Shown here piece after piece: positions 23,420 through 36,167 of a DNA stretch of 64,000 bases (positions within the stretch are counted from its first letter, which is position 1; each line of letters starts with the position of its first letter). The DNA lies in assembly GCA_022376925.1 (NCBI GenBank), contig JAIOJX010000025.1:8649141-8713140 (forward strand), in the 5' to 3' direction. Origin of the DNA: Tragulus kanchil. Its lineage: Eukaryota; Chordata; Mammalia; Artiodactyla; Tragulidae. The notes beneath the pieces were generated by a model. That model saw only the letters and a list, made by a program, of their open reading frames with translations. It was not told the DNA's origin and ran no database searches. Position numbers and translations under genes: made by a program.

Positions 23420-24935
23420 TTTCTACAAAGTACATTTTCTTTGGGAGAGAGTCTTATGTTTTTTTTTGTATTTGAGTTTCTAAAGCCAGGACCCAAGGAC
23501 TGTATCACCTTTAATGAACTGGAAGTATGTTCTCCCTCTAAAGGGTAAAAAGGATAAATAAAATCAGTGATGTGGATTTATTATCATGATCTAAAAGTAA
23601 TCTTAAAGACAGCTGACTCTGTTTTCTAATTACCACCCTGAAGGGAAACTTTAGATTGTTATTTTAATTCAGAGTTTAAGTTTGGCTAGACCCTCCACCC
23701 AGCTGATAACATCAGAGCAGCTCACATTCTCATACAGCAGGAGAATTCATTTAGGGATTTGTATATGTTTTGCAACTCAGTGAATTTTTCTTGGAAGACA
23801 TTGCAGGAAGCCACATTATTCAAAAAGTAGATAGTCTTCAAGTGTTTTAATAAGATTAGGAAAAAAAACACCAGTTGAGGTATTTGCTTGGTAACACCTC
23901 TGTTGAATATTTTCCAGACTTAAATTATTTTTGGCTGTGTTAATGCAGTCAAACTGAGCGCTTTTGTGCTGTAGAGTTATGGAGATTCTTGGCCTTGTCC
24001 ATGGTCTCACCTCCAGAAATGAGTGGGTGTTCTTATTAGGCACCTCTGTGTTCTAGAAGGAGCCTCCTGCTCACCATGGCTGACAGTAAAGTGCGTGGTT
24101 CTTTACAGTTCAGCCTGACTCAAGGACGTACATCTTACCTCTAGGTTGGGTATTTTAACCTGGGCAGTCCATGGATATGCTTCAGGTTTCCATAATCCCT
24201 TGAAAACAGATGCAAAATACTATGTCAGGATGTTGTTTTTGAGGGGCAAATACATAGCATTTTATCAGATTCTCAAAACATATCCATGGTACAAGATATG
24301 TCAAGGATACTGCCAATAATAACTATGGTATATCTTCTAACTGTCTGACCGTCAGGGAGAGCTGATTTGAGTGTGTTGGTGAGTCCGCAGTTTATGGTGA
24401 GTGATTTGGGGGAGTTAACATATTTGCGGATTCAAATATTAACATATTTGTTAATTCTAAGAAATATTTAAAGCTCTTGTTGATCTCATTGCATAGTGAA
24501 CACTCTGAGGTCTCCTGAGGGAAACTCTCTGTGGTAACTGTGTCAGGACTAGTTCGTGTTTCTCCTTAGTAGCTGGTTTATTTTATCCCTGAAGTCTGGG
24601 AAACCTGCTTCTGCCACTGGCTTCTCGAAAGACAAATACGTGGTTTGCTTCTAGAAAGTGTGATAATCTCAGTCCTGGCTTCACTGATTTCCACCTCTTA
24701 TTTTCTGTTTGCCTTATTTAAAAGCCATTTTTAAAGGTTGTTTGTTTGTTTTTTGTCTTGGTGTATTGTCAATATCTTTGCAGCCCATCTTAAATATTAT
24801 TTGGAAACAGATAAGTTACATGCCTCAATAAAAAATAATGTACTCACTGATTGGCTATTTTAACCACAAAATCTCTACTGCATAGTCACATATAGCGTTG
24901 AGTGCTGGAGATTAAAAGTCAAATAAGATAGGCAT
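23420..24935. other. intron without recognised repeat
   Basis: Unassigned AT-rich intron. The segment 23738-23795 (caggagaattcat ... gcaactcagtgaattttt) is distantly repeated at 25377-25435, suggesting an unlabelled dispersed element. Confidence 0.4.
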
Positions 24936-24937
24936 CT

Positions 24938-24992
24938 GACACTTGAAACTAACACACTATTGTAAATCAGTTATACTTCCATTAAAAACAAT
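24938..24992 (+). mobile_element. short L1 3'-end relic
   Basis: The run acttgaaactaacacacta followed by ttgtaaatcagttatac resembles the last bases of artiodactyl L1 3' ends. It is too short for a firm call. Confidence 0.4.
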
Positions 24993-25579
24993 AGGCCTCT
25001 GCCCCTTAAGAAGTACACTGTCTGGCACGACAGGAAAGATGTGACTCAGTGGGTTTATTTTATTTATTTGTAAGTCAGTGTTGACACTGAGGTGTTCTGG
25101 TTGCTCTGCATGGGCTGTGTCCTGGGGGAAGCGTGGGATCCTGTCAAGGAGGACAGTGACTCTAACAAGAAGCCCAGAAAAAGGCTGCAGGCCAGAGCGC
25201 CTGCTGGGCTGGGCGCGGGGAGGCAGGTGGTCGCCAGGCGGCCGGCTCTGTACCGCCACCAGGAAGTGGACGCTGTAGCTTCTGACTTAACTGTAAATTT
25301 TATTCTTATTCTAAACAAATTTTTGCCAGCGCCTCTACAGCACTTCTAACAGCGACGTGGCTGATATCCCCTTGCGGCAGGAGAATTCATCTGGTTATTT
25401 CCATGTATGTTTTGTAACTCAGCAACTTTTTTTTTTTTTTTTGGAAGGCAAATAAGGGCATGAAGGCCAAGGAAGCAGAGCCAGGTTTAGTATGCTTTGG
25501 GGACTGCACACGTGTTGGTATGGCTGGGGAGTAGGGTTATGCTAAGAGGTGAGACCAGCCACATAGGAGGGGCCCAGGT

Positions 25580-26190
25580 TCTTTTTTTTTTTAATTGAAG
25601 TATAGTTGATTTTCAGTGTTGTGTTAATTTCTGGTATACAGCAAAGTGATTCCATTATATGTACATTTATTTCTTTCAAATTCTTTTCCCTTATAGGTTA
25701 TTAAAAAACACTGGGTATAGTTGGCTGTGCTATACAGTAGGACCTTGTCTGTCCATTCTGTATATAATAGTTTGCACTTGCTAGTCTCAAACTCCCAATC
25801 TGACCTTCCCCTGCATACCCCTCTTGGCAGCTACAAATCTGTTCTCTATGTCTGTAAGTCTGTTTCATTGATAGTTCACTTGTCTTATTCCACATTTAAG
25901 AGATATCATATTTTGTTTGTCTTTTTCTGAATTTACTTAGTTTGATGATCTCTAGATCCATCCATGTAGCTGCAAATGGCATTATTTCATTTTTTATGCT
26001 GAGCAATATTCCATTGTATATATGTGTGTATAAATGAATGTGTCTTATCTGTATAGACAGATTACATCTTCTCTATTCATCTGTCGATAGACATTTATGT
26101 TGCCTCCATCTCTTGGCTATTGTAAATAGCACTGCAGTCAACATAGGGGTGCATGTATCTTAATTGTGGTTTTTGTCCTGATATATGGAA
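25580..26190 (-). mobile_element. L1 LINE 3' end, 5'-truncated
   Basis: Reversed L1 3' sequence: poly-T start, attgaagtatagttgatttt, ccatccatgtagctgcaaatgg, gagcaatattccattgtata and tctcttggctattgtaaata. Frames are broken. Confidence 0.9.
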
Positions 26191-26578
26191 GAGCCTGGAT
26201 TCTGATGGGCTTTTTAAGCCACACTATCAGTTTGGTCTTTATCCTGGAGACACTGGGGTATCACTGAAAGGGGAGAGTAAGAGTATCAGATCTAGGCTTT
26301 TGTAAAACCACTTGGGCAGGTGTGGGAGACAGATTGAAGTGTGTAAGGCAGGGAGTAGGGAGGAGAGTTAGGGAATTATTGCAGTAGTCCAGCTGAGAAA
26401 TGTCTCTTACACCATTGCCTGGCGCATCACAAGTGATATAAATGCACTAGAATTGAAGGGTCCCCATTTTGTCAAGAGGAAAAAGGAAACTATTGGAATA
26501 GCACTAAAATTATTACCACACTTATACAAATGCTCACACAAAACAACCATATATACATATGGAGTAAATATGTAGGCT

Positions 26579-28742
26579 GAGATCTGAAAAGGATATACAC
26601 TGAACTGCTACCTAGTACTTGTAATTTCAGAGAGCTAGGATTGAGAGAAGAAATGAAAGGGAATCTTGGCGGGGGGGCACTTCTATTGGCCTTTCATTTA
26701 TCTATTTTCATCCATCTTTGTTCTTTGGCCCATGTGGGCCTCCCATCACAGTGGTCTCTATCGCTGCAGAGCACCAGCTCTGGGCGCATGCGCTCCAGAG
26801 CTCCAGCTCAGTAGTTGGACACAGGGTTCCAGCCGCTCCATGGCACATGGGATCTTCCCAGGCCAGGGATCAAACCAGCGCACCTAGCACTGCACGGCGG
26901 TGCCTTACCCACTGGACCACCAGAGGAGCCCCAGAAGGGGAATCTTCTATATCTATGTAGTTGGAAAATGTTAACAGTTACATATCTATATATTATTTAC
27001 ATAAACGTTTCTGAAAGGGATGGATGGGAGTGAGGAAGAGGAGGCAGATGTTGAGGTGCGTGACCGTGAAGAACAGAGAGATGAGAGAGTAACCAGTAGG
27101 TTCTTGTCTTTGGAGGATGGAGCTGGTGGGGCGTTGTCTTTGGCCATTGGTCACATGGATAGATGTGGCACACTAGCCGACTAGCAGTTGGTGATCAGTG
27201 TGCAGGCCTGTGCCTCCTCATTAGAAAGAACCCACTTCCCACTCCTTCATTCATTCCTTTGCTTATTTTCTCTTTCTGTCCCACTCAGATGCATGACCTT
27301 GGTCCTTATCAATGTGAGTGCTTTACTTTAGGAAATGATGCTTAATTAGTATTTGAAAGTAGAACACTATTTCTGATTCACCATATATAGCATACCCCAG
27401 ATCTAAGTTGAAACATATTCTGTATAATGTAATTTATTTTTCTAAGGTGAGTCATAACTGTGTTCTTTGGGAAAGTCCTGTACTGGTGAAACAGTGGCCT
27501 GGGAAAGACATGAAGGGATTGGATCAGATCACGGAGAGATGGAATAAGGTCAATGAAGCAGAAAGACTCTGGGGAGGGAGGAGACAAGTGCAGGTGTACT
27601 CTGGATGGACCCTGTGGATGGGGTTGATATACGAGCAGCAGCGCTCACCAAAAGTCAGCCGAGATCTGAAAAGGATATACACTGAACTGCTACCTAGTAC
27701 TTGTAATTTCAGAGAGCTAGGATTGAGAGAAGAAATGAAAGGGAATCTTGGCGGGGGGGCACTTCTATTGGCCTTTCATTTATCTATTTTCATCCATCTT
27801 TGTTCTTTGGCCCATGTGGGCCTCCCATCACAGTGGTCTCTATCGCTGCAGAGCACCAGCTCTGGGCGCATGCGCTCCAGAGCTCCAGCTCAGTAGTTGG
27901 ACACAGGGTTCCAGCCGCTCCATGGCACATGGGATCTTCCCAGGCCAGGGATCAAACCAGCGCACCTAGCACTGCACGGCGGTGCCTTACCCACTGGACC
28001 ACCAGAGGAGCCCCAGAAGGGGAATCTTCTATATCTATGTAGTTGGAAAATGTTAACAGTTACATATCTATATATTATTTACATAAACGTTTCTGAAAGG
28101 GATGGATGGGAGTGAGGAAGAGGAGGCAGATGTTGAGGTGCGTGACCGTGAAGAACAGAGAGATGAGAGAGTAACCAGTAGGTTCTTGTCTTTGGAGGAT
28201 GGAGCTGGTGGGGCGTTGTCTTTGGCCATTGGTCACATGGATAGATGTGGCACACTAGCCGACTAGCAGTTGGTGATCAGTGTGCAGGCCTGTGCCTCCT
28301 CATTAGAAAGAACCCACTTCCCACTCCTTCATTCATTCCTTTGCTTATTTTCTCTTTCTGTCCCACTCAGATGCATGACCTTGGTCCTTATCAATGTGAG
28401 TGCTTTACTTTAGGAAATGATGCTTAATTAGTATTTGAAAGTAGAACACTATTTCTGATTCACCATATATAGCATACCCCAGATCTAAGTTGAAACATAT
28501 TCTGTATAATGTAATTTATTTTTCTAAGGTGAGTCATAACTGTGTTCTTTGGGAAAGTCCTGTACTGGTGAAACAGTGGCCTGGGAAAGACATGAAGGGA
28601 TTGGATCAGATCACGGAGAGATGGAATAAGGTCAATGAAGCAGAAAGACTCTGGGGAGGGAGGAGACAAGTGCAGGTGTACTCTGGATGGACCCTGTGGA
28701 TGGGGTTGATATACGAGCAGCAGCGCTCACCAAAAGTCAGCC
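26579..28742. repeat. tandem duplication 6, period 1082 bp
   Basis: Copy A is 26579-27660 and copy B 27661-28742, abutting exactly. I saw no differences, including in the G run at the SINE end. Each copy carries a complete SINE with its target repeats, so the duplication is younger than the SINE or artefactual. Confidence 0.94.
26668..26933 (-). mobile_element. CCAATAG-type tRNA-derived SINE
   Basis: The minus strand ends ggccaatagaagtgcccccc with a C run and almost no A tail. Flanks are gaaagggaatctt (26655-26667) and gaaggggaatctt (26934-26946), a 13-bp target repeat with one difference. It is doubled at 27750-28015 by duplication 6. Confidence 0.9.
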
Positions 28743-28865
28743 TGACCGTGGAGTCCCATCACAGGGGCCAGCTCGCTGGTGAAGAAGCTGTGTTTAGCAA
28801 CAGCTAAACACGTGCTTGCCTCCTGACGGCCTGGCAGCTCAGTTTGTAGGAAGGTTGTCCAGGAT
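28743..28865. other. short unassigned intron segment
   Basis: A perfect short inverted repeat (gtgtttagc aac gctaaacac type) lies near 28790-28811: tgtttagcaacagctaaaca. Nothing else was recognised. Confidence 0.45.
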
Positions 28866-29215
28866 TAGTCCGGGTTCTCCAGAGAAACAGAACCATTAGG
28901 AGAGGGATGGAGAGATTTAAGGAGTTGATTCATGTGATTATGGAAGCTGGAAACCTGTCAGGCTGGAGACCCAGAGGAGAGGCAGATGTTATGGTTCAAG
29001 TTCAAAAGGTTGTCTGCTGGCAGAATTCCTTCTTGCTTTGGGAAGGTCAGTCTTTTGTTATACCAGACCTTCGGGAGATTGCATTATGGGGGATAATCCA
29101 ATTTACTCAGTCCTTTGGTTTACATATAAACTGCATCTGAAAACACCCCACAGAAACATCCAGAATAATGTGTGACTAAATATCTGGTGTCCATGGCCCG
29201 GGCAAGTCAACAGTG
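28866..29215 (+). repeat. old mammalian interspersed repeat, family not assigned
   Basis: It starts ggttctccagagaaacagaa and includes gctggagacccagagg, cagaattccttcttgc and cagaaacatccagaataatg, a well-known mammalian-wide repeat pattern. Its end is repeated at 30283-30372 by tandem duplication 7. Confidence 0.65.
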
Positions 29216-31437
29216 AAATGAATGGTCACGAGGACCTTGTTGGCATAAATCCTGGACTGGCCTGAGTGTTCAACCTTGGCTCGGACAGGCCCCCTAAGCA
29301 CAGCAAAATCTCAAGGACATGGGGCAGAGGGTTCCTGGGAGAGGCGTGGACTGACCTCCTGTCAATGCCAAGGTCATTTGGTTTTGCTTCGGTCCCCAGT
29401 GAGAGCCCAAGGAGGCTCCACCTTCCAAGACTGGTGACAGGGGACACGGAAGCTACCTTCTTTATCCTCTCTCTCTCCTCCTCCTCCTATAAATTGAGAT
29501 GTAATTGACATACAGCATTGTATTAGTTTTAGTTATATACCAAGTCATTGTTATATGTATACATTATAAAATGATTAAAACAGTAAGATTAGTTAACATG
29601 TCATCTCTCACAGTTAACGTTTTTTTTCTTACAATGTGAACATTTAAGATCTACCCTTTTAGCAGCTTTCAGTTTTACAACACAGTATTGTCCTGTATCA
29701 CTACGCTGTACATTATAGCCCAGGACGGACTGCTCATTTGAAGTGTGTGCATGTAGATCCACCTACCCAGCCCCCTGCCTCTGGAAATCAATCCGTTAAT
29801 CTCTTCTCTGCATATCAGTTGGTTTTCTTAAAGATTCTACATGAAAATGACATCATGCAGTATATATTTTTGTCTGACTTATTTCCCTTAGCATAATGCC
29901 ATTAAGATCCGTCCATGTTGTCACACATAGCAGGATTTCCTTCTCTTTTAATGGCCAAATAATATTCCTCTGTGTGGTTGTGTTTTTCATATTTTCTTTA
30001 TCCATTCACCCATCAATGGTGGACACTTTTCGTTTCCATGTCTTGGCTATTGTTCATAATGCTGCAGTGAACATAGGTGCAGGGTTGGGTTTTTTTTTTT
30101 TTTTTTTTGAGTTAGTGATTTTTTGTATAATTACCTACAGGTGGAATTGTTGGATCATATGATAATATGATAGTTTTATTTTTAATTTTCTGAGGAACCT
30201 CTGTACTGTTTTTCATTAGCTCTTTTCCTCTCATTCTAGTCTCCTTTCCCTAACATATGTGGGTTAGTTTTGCATCCCTTAGCATATAAACTGCATCTGA
30301 AAACACCCACAGAAACATCCAGAATAATGTGTGACTAAATATCTGGTGTCCATGGCCGGCAAGTCAACAGTGAAATGAATGGTCACGAGGACCTTGTTGG
30401 CATAAATCCTGGACTGGCCTGAGTGTTCAACCTTGGCTCGGACAGGCCCCCTAAGCACAGCAAAATCTCAAGGACATGGGGCAGAGGGTTCCTGGGAGAG
30501 GCGTGGACTGACCTCCTGTCAATGCCAAGGTCATTTGGTTTTGCTTCGGTCCCCAGTGAGAGCCCAAGGAGGCTCCACCTTCCAAGACTGGTGACAGGGG
30601 ACACGGAAGCTACCTTCTTTATCCTCTCTCTCCTCCTCCTCCTATAAATTGAGATGTAATTGACATACAGCATTGTATTAGTTTTAGTTATATACCAAGT
30701 CATTGTTATATGTATACATTATAAAATGATTAAAACAGTAAGATTAGTTAACATGTCATCTCTCACAGTTAACGTTTTTTTTCTTACAATGTGAACATTT
30801 AAGATCTACCCTTTTAGCAGCTTTCAGTTTTACAACACAGTATTGTCCTGTATCACTACGCTGTACATTATAGCCCAGGACGGACTGCTCATTTGAAGTG
30901 TGTGCATGTAGATCCACCTACCCAGCCCCCTGCCTCTGGAAATCAATCCGTTAATCTCTTCTCTGCATATCAGTTGGTTTTCTTAAAGATTCTACATGAA
31001 AATGACATCATGCAGTATATATTTTTGTCTGACTTATTTCCCTTAGCATAATGCCATTAAGATCCGTCCATGTTGTCACACATAGCAGGATTTCCTTCTC
31101 TTTTAATGGCCAAATAATATTCCTCTGTGTGGTTGTGTTTTTCATATTTTCTTTATCCATTCACCCATCAATGGTGGACACTTTTCGTTTCCATGTCTTG
31201 GCTATTGTTCATAATGCTGCAGTGAACATAGGTGCAGGGTTGGGTTTTTTTTTTTTTTTTTTTGAGTTAGTGATTTTTTGTATAATTACCTACAGGTGGA
31301 ATTGTTGGATCATATGATAATATGATAGTTTTATTTTTAATTTTCTGAGGAACCTCTGTACTGTTTTTCATTAGCTCTTTTCCTCTCATTCTAGTCTCCT
31401 TTCCCTAACATATGTGGGTTAGTTTTGCATCCCTTAG
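29123..31437. repeat. tandem duplication 7, period about 1160 bp
   Basis: Copy A is 29123-30282 and copy B 30283-31437. Differences: caccccac in A and cacccac in B; ggcccgggcaag in A and ggccggcaag in B; a CT run shorter by 2 in B. The losses are near the start of copy B, as expected if B begins at a poorly read contig end. The long T run near 30095/31250 is equal in both. Confidence 0.92.
29487..30225 (-). mobile_element. older L1 LINE 3' end
   Basis: Reversed L1-like sequence: ataaattgagatgtaattga, cagttttacaacacagtatt, taatggccaaataatattcc and ccatgtcttggctattgttc. More diverged than the L1 copies at 43425-52385. Doubled at about 30642-31380. Confidence 0.85.
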
Positions 31438-31465
31438 GATTTCTGAAAACAAGAATAATGACCCT

Positions 31466-31515
31466 ATTGCACTGGGAGTACAGAGTTTTAGCCACTGGAC
31501 CACTAGGGAAGTCCG
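31466..31515 (-). mobile_element. CHR-type SINE fragment
   Basis: Only the head remains: cactgggagtacagagtttt followed by gccactggaccactagggaa, the reverse of a CHR head. Confidence 0.6.
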
Positions 31516-31812
31516 ACCCTATTGCAGAAGAAAGGCTATTATTAAATTAAACAAACAAACAAGGATGCCCAATAGTATCAAAGTAATACTTACATGTGGA
31601 GACGTCTGAATACTTACATATGGAGACATCTGAGGTGGCTGTCGCCTGTGGTTATGGGTAGGATTCCTGCTGGCCCTGGTCTCCGTCAGCCACCCTCTGC
31701 TCCAGAACCTCCCCTGCTGGACCCTCATCTCAGAAAATTAAGGAAAATTAGCAATGATTAGAAGCAGGTATCAGTTGTAACTAGAGGCACTCCTCTGCTG
31801 TTGGTGGCCGAG

Positions 31813-34056
31813 CCTCATGAGAAGTCGAAGTAGGCTCAGATGTTTCCACTTCTCAGAATACATCACTGGTGCTGCTGGGAGACAGCGGGCACGTGAAGCA
31901 GTGTGGTGAGGTATTGAGCGAAGAGCAGGGGAGTTTTCCTTGTACTATGGGCCTCCCTTACTGCACCCTGGACGGTTGGGTCTCCTTGACTGACTCTCTT
32001 TATATCCTCAGCGATAAGTGCCTCCCCGCTAAAAGGCCATGCCAGGCAATACCACCAGAATCACAGAGGTTTCAGTATGTTGATTTTGTAGCAAAATGGT
32101 ACAAAATGACAAACCTTTAGTACTTCAGTTACTAAAAAAAAAAAAAAGAGATAGACATGTTCCACCAAATATGAACTTAGCTTGGCCAGTGCAGTGTGAG
32201 TGAATGCATTTTTAGGGAGATGAGAACACTGAAGGATGCTATGTTTGCAATAGTCAGTGTTTTTCTCTGAAGCAGGAGGCAGTGTGATTTTTAGGAGAGA
32301 GGTGTGGCCTCGGGCCTGTAGAGCCTGCCTAAGAATTGTGGCCGCTATAAAGGATGGGAGAGGACAGAGACCTGAAATGTTACTTCAGGCCGGAGCCTAC
32401 ATTCCTGGCAACGCTCATCTGAGTGGTTGTGTCACTCCCAGGTACACTTCCATTGTATATCTGCAACAGTGCAAGTTCAGAAGTGGAGAAGCCAGATGTC
32501 TATATTGGTCCAAAAACTGGAGCTTCAGTTTTAGATGTGCTAGAAGGGAAAAGCAGAAGGCCTAAGAGATGCCCCCTAGAGTTCAGTGGTAAGGGAGGGA
32601 AGCCCAAGAGGCCATGGACAGGTAGATAAGTGGCGGCGTCAGGGTCAGTTACATCGATCAGGCTGAAACCCAGCCAGAGGATCTGAGGTTTCACCAGGTC
32701 AGTTTTAGGTGAAGCTGCTCTTGGAGGATGGGGTGGCCATGAGGGTGATGAATGCAGTTGCTGGAGTCAGTAAGCCAATGATCTTGGAAGCTAGGTTTTT
32801 GGTGGGTCTTCTCCGTGAACCAGGCAGTCTTTCTAGGTGATGGCAAGAGCTGTAGCGTGCCAAATCCCAAAATATGCAGTGAGTGACAGCGACCGTCAGT
32901 GGATAGCCCGAGGAGGAAGGTGGGTATGGACCTCATGAGAAGTCAGTAGGCTCAGATGTTTCCACTTCTCAGAATACATCACTGGTGCTGCTGGGAGACA
33001 GCGGGCACGTGAAGCAGTGTGGTGAGGTATTGAGCGAAGAGCAGGGGAGTTTTCCTTGTACTATGGGCCTCCCTTACTGCACCCTGGACGGTTGGGTCTC
33101 CTTGACTGACTCTCTTTATATCCTCAGCGATAAGTGCCTCCCCGCTAAAAGGCCATGCCAGGCAATACCACCAGAATCACAGAGGTTTCAGTATGTTGAT
33201 TTTGTAGCAAAATGGTACAAAATGACAAACCTTTAGTACTTCAGTTACTAAAAAAAAAAAAAAGAGATAGACATGTTCCACCAAATATGAACTTAGCTTG
33301 GCCAGTGCAGTGTGAGTGAATGCATTTTTAGGGAGATGAGAACACTGAAGGATGCTATGTTTGCAATAGTCAGTGTTTTTCTCTGAAGCAGGAGGCAGTG
33401 TGATTTTTAGGAGAGAGGTGTGGCCTCGGGCCTGTAGAGCCTGCCTAAGAATTGTGGCCGCTATAAAGGATGGGAGAGGACAGAGACCTGAAATGTTACT
33501 TCAGGCCGGAGCCTACATTCCTGGCAACGCTCATCTGAGTGGTTGTGTCACTCCCAGGTACACTTCCATTGTATATCTGCAACAGTGCAAGTTCAGAAGT
33601 GGAGAAGCCAGATGTCTATATTGGTCCAAAAAACTGGAGCTTCAGTTTTAGATGTGCTAGAAGGGAAAAGCAGAAGGCCTAAGAGATGCCCCCTAGAGTT
33701 CAGTGGTAAGGGAGGGAAGCCCAAGAGGCCATGGACAGGTAGATAAGTGGCGGCGTCAGGGTCAGTTACATCGATCAGGCTGAAACCCAGCCAGAGGATC
33801 TGAGGTTTCACCAGGTCAGTTTTAGGTGAAGCTGCTCTTGGAGGATGGGGTGGCCATGAGGGTGATGAATGCAGTTGCTGGAGTCAGTAAGCCAATGATC
33901 TTGGAAGCTAGGTTTTTGGTGGGTCTTCTCCGTGAACCAGGCAGTCTTTCTAGGTGATGGCAAGAGCTGTAGCGTGCCAAATCCCAAAATATGCAGTGAG
34001 TGACAGCGACCGTCAGTGGATAGCCCCGGCGAGGAGGAAGAGGTGGGTATGGACCT
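31813..34056. repeat. tandem duplication 8, period about 1118 bp
   Basis: Copy A is 31813-32930 and copy B 32931-34056. Differences sit at the junctions: gaagtcgaagtagg in A, gaagtcagtagg in B; gcccgaggaggaaggtggg in A, gccccggcgaggaggaagag in B. The interior differs by one A in an A run. No interspersed repeat was recognised inside. The B end overlaps duplication 9. Confidence 0.92.
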
Positions 34057-36167
34057 TGAAGGAGGCACGACTTTAGAATGCTGGTAGGAAACTAATATTG
34101 TGGACATCACGTTGTAGGAAGCCAGAGAGAAGCTGCATGTACTACGAGGGAGAGGCCCAATCCCAGCGGAAAGCAGCTGTTTGGAAGAACTGGCTGGACC
34201 CCAGTGTGCTTAGCTCCCAGTGATGTTGTAATGACCCGTCTTGACCAGCAGCTCTTAGGATTTGTGTGTGGCAAGGGGAAAGGTTTGGGTGGAGTAAGGA
34301 AAACATCTTCTGGTCAAGACGACTATTTACAATTTTAAAAAAACATTGGTGTTGGGACAGGTAATCTGCAAAGCACCTTCCTAGTTTAACAGTTTTTTTT
34401 CCATGAGTTTAAAATATACACATCAGGATTTTGGCCCTTTGTATCATCCAGCTGGAAGAATATGCCTAGATTCTGAATAATCTTTTCTTCATAGGAAAGT
34501 CACCATTCCCACAGGTACAGAAAGTAGAATACTTTAGAAATTCTTGGGGGGTGGGCAGAAATTAAAAGGTATGAGTTGAGCAAAGTGAGATGTATTTTGT
34601 GTTTGGTCTTGGAAAAGGTCAGGCTCCACAGTAATCTGCCTGCAAATGCAGGAGTTGTGGGTTTGATCCCTGGGCCAGAAAGATCCCCTGGAGGACAAAA
34701 TGGCAACACTCCAGTATTCTAGCCTAGAGAATCCCATGGACAGAGGAGCTTGGCACGTTCCAGTCCCTAGGATCGCAGAGCTGGACATGACTGAGCATGC
34801 ACTTGGCACGGTTTACTTGGGAGGGGACTCTCTTCCATGGCTGAGATGAGAGCTTTCAGTTCAAAGCATCTCAAGAAGAAGTACCTTCTGTGCCTGAAGC
34901 CTTTCCTTGTTCCTCTGAGAAGGATGCAGAGACAATGGTAGATGCCTTTATAGATGTCTGGAGGAAGCAGAAAGGATAAATTAAATCAGGGGAGCAGCCA
35001 GCGTAAGGGAGGTAGAAAGTACAGAGGGAAAAGAAGGAAGAAAGAGGAAAAACACATACCCACCCAAGAGCTGTAGCGTGCCAAATCCTAAAATATGCAG
35101 TGAGTGACAGCGACCGTCAGTGGATAGCCCCGGCGAGGAGGAAGAGGTGGGTATGGACCTTGAAGGAGGCACGACTTTAGAATGCTGGTAGGAAACTAAT
35201 ATTGTGGACATCACGTTGTAGGAAGCCAGAGAAGCTGCATGTACTACGAGGGAGAGGCCCAATCCCAGCGGAAAGCAGCTGTTTGGAAGAACTGGCTGGA
35301 CCCCAGTGTGCTTAGCTCCCAGTGATGTTGTAATGACCCGTCTTGACCAGCAGCTCTTAGGATTTGTGTGTGGCAAGGGGAAAGGTTTGGGTGGAGTAAG
35401 GAAAACATCTTCTGGTCAAGACGACTATTTACAATTTTAAAAACATTGGTGTTGGGACAGGTAATCTGCAAAGCACCTTCCTAGTTTAACAGTTTTTTTT
35501 CCATGAGTTTAAAATATACACATCAGGATTTTGGCCCTTTGTATCATCCAGCTGGAAGAATATGCCTAGATTCTGAATAATCTTTTCTTCATAGGAAAGT
35601 CACCATTCCCACAGGTACAGAAAGTAGAATACTTTAGAAATTCTTGGGGGGTGGGCAGAAATTAAAAGGTATGAGTTGAGCAAAGTGAGATGTATTTTGT
35701 GTTTGGTCTTGGAAAAGGTCAGGCTCCACAGTAATCTGCCTGCAAATGCAGGAGTTGTGGGTTTGATCCCTGGGCCAGAAAGATCCCTGGAGGACAAAAT
35801 GGCAACACTCCAGTATTCTAGCCTAGAGAATCCCATGGACAGAGGAGCTTGGCACGTTCCAGTCCCTAGGATCGCAGAGCTGGACATGACTGAGCATGCA
35901 CTTGGCACGGTTTACTTGGGAGGGGACTCTCTTCCATGGCTGAGATGAGAGCTTTCAGTTCAAAGCATCTCAAGAAGAAGTACCTTCTGTGCCTGAAGCC
36001 TTTCCTTGTTCCTCTGAGAAGGATGCAGAGACAATGGTAGATGCCTTTATAGATGTCTGGAGGAAGCAGAAAGGATAAATTAAATCAGGGGAGCAGCCAG
36101 CGTAAGGGAGGTAGAAAGTACAGAGGGAAAAGAAGGAAGAAAGAGGAAAAACACATACCCACCCAAG
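33961..36167. repeat. tandem duplication 9, period about 1104 bp, chained to duplication 8
   Basis: Copy A is 33961-35064 and copy B 35065-36167. Differences: aaatcccaaaa/aaatcctaaaa, agagagaagc/agagaagc, ttttaaaaaaacatt/ttttaaaaacatt and gatcccctgg/gatccctgg. Its first roughly 95 bp are also the end of duplication 8, so that piece occurs three times (about 32842, 33961, 35065). Confidence 0.92.
34628..34802 (+). mobile_element. Bov-tA SINE, head truncated
   Basis: Body motifs cagtaatctgcctgcaaatg, gggtttgatccctgggcc, cactccagtattctagcc and cccatggacagaggagcttgg identify the family. The head is missing. Doubled at 35728-35901. Confidence 0.88.

Noticed and set aside
30090..31265. Equal-length T runs at about 30095 and 31247 as a regulatory repeat
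   Set aside because: They are the same L1-internal T run seen twice through duplication 7.
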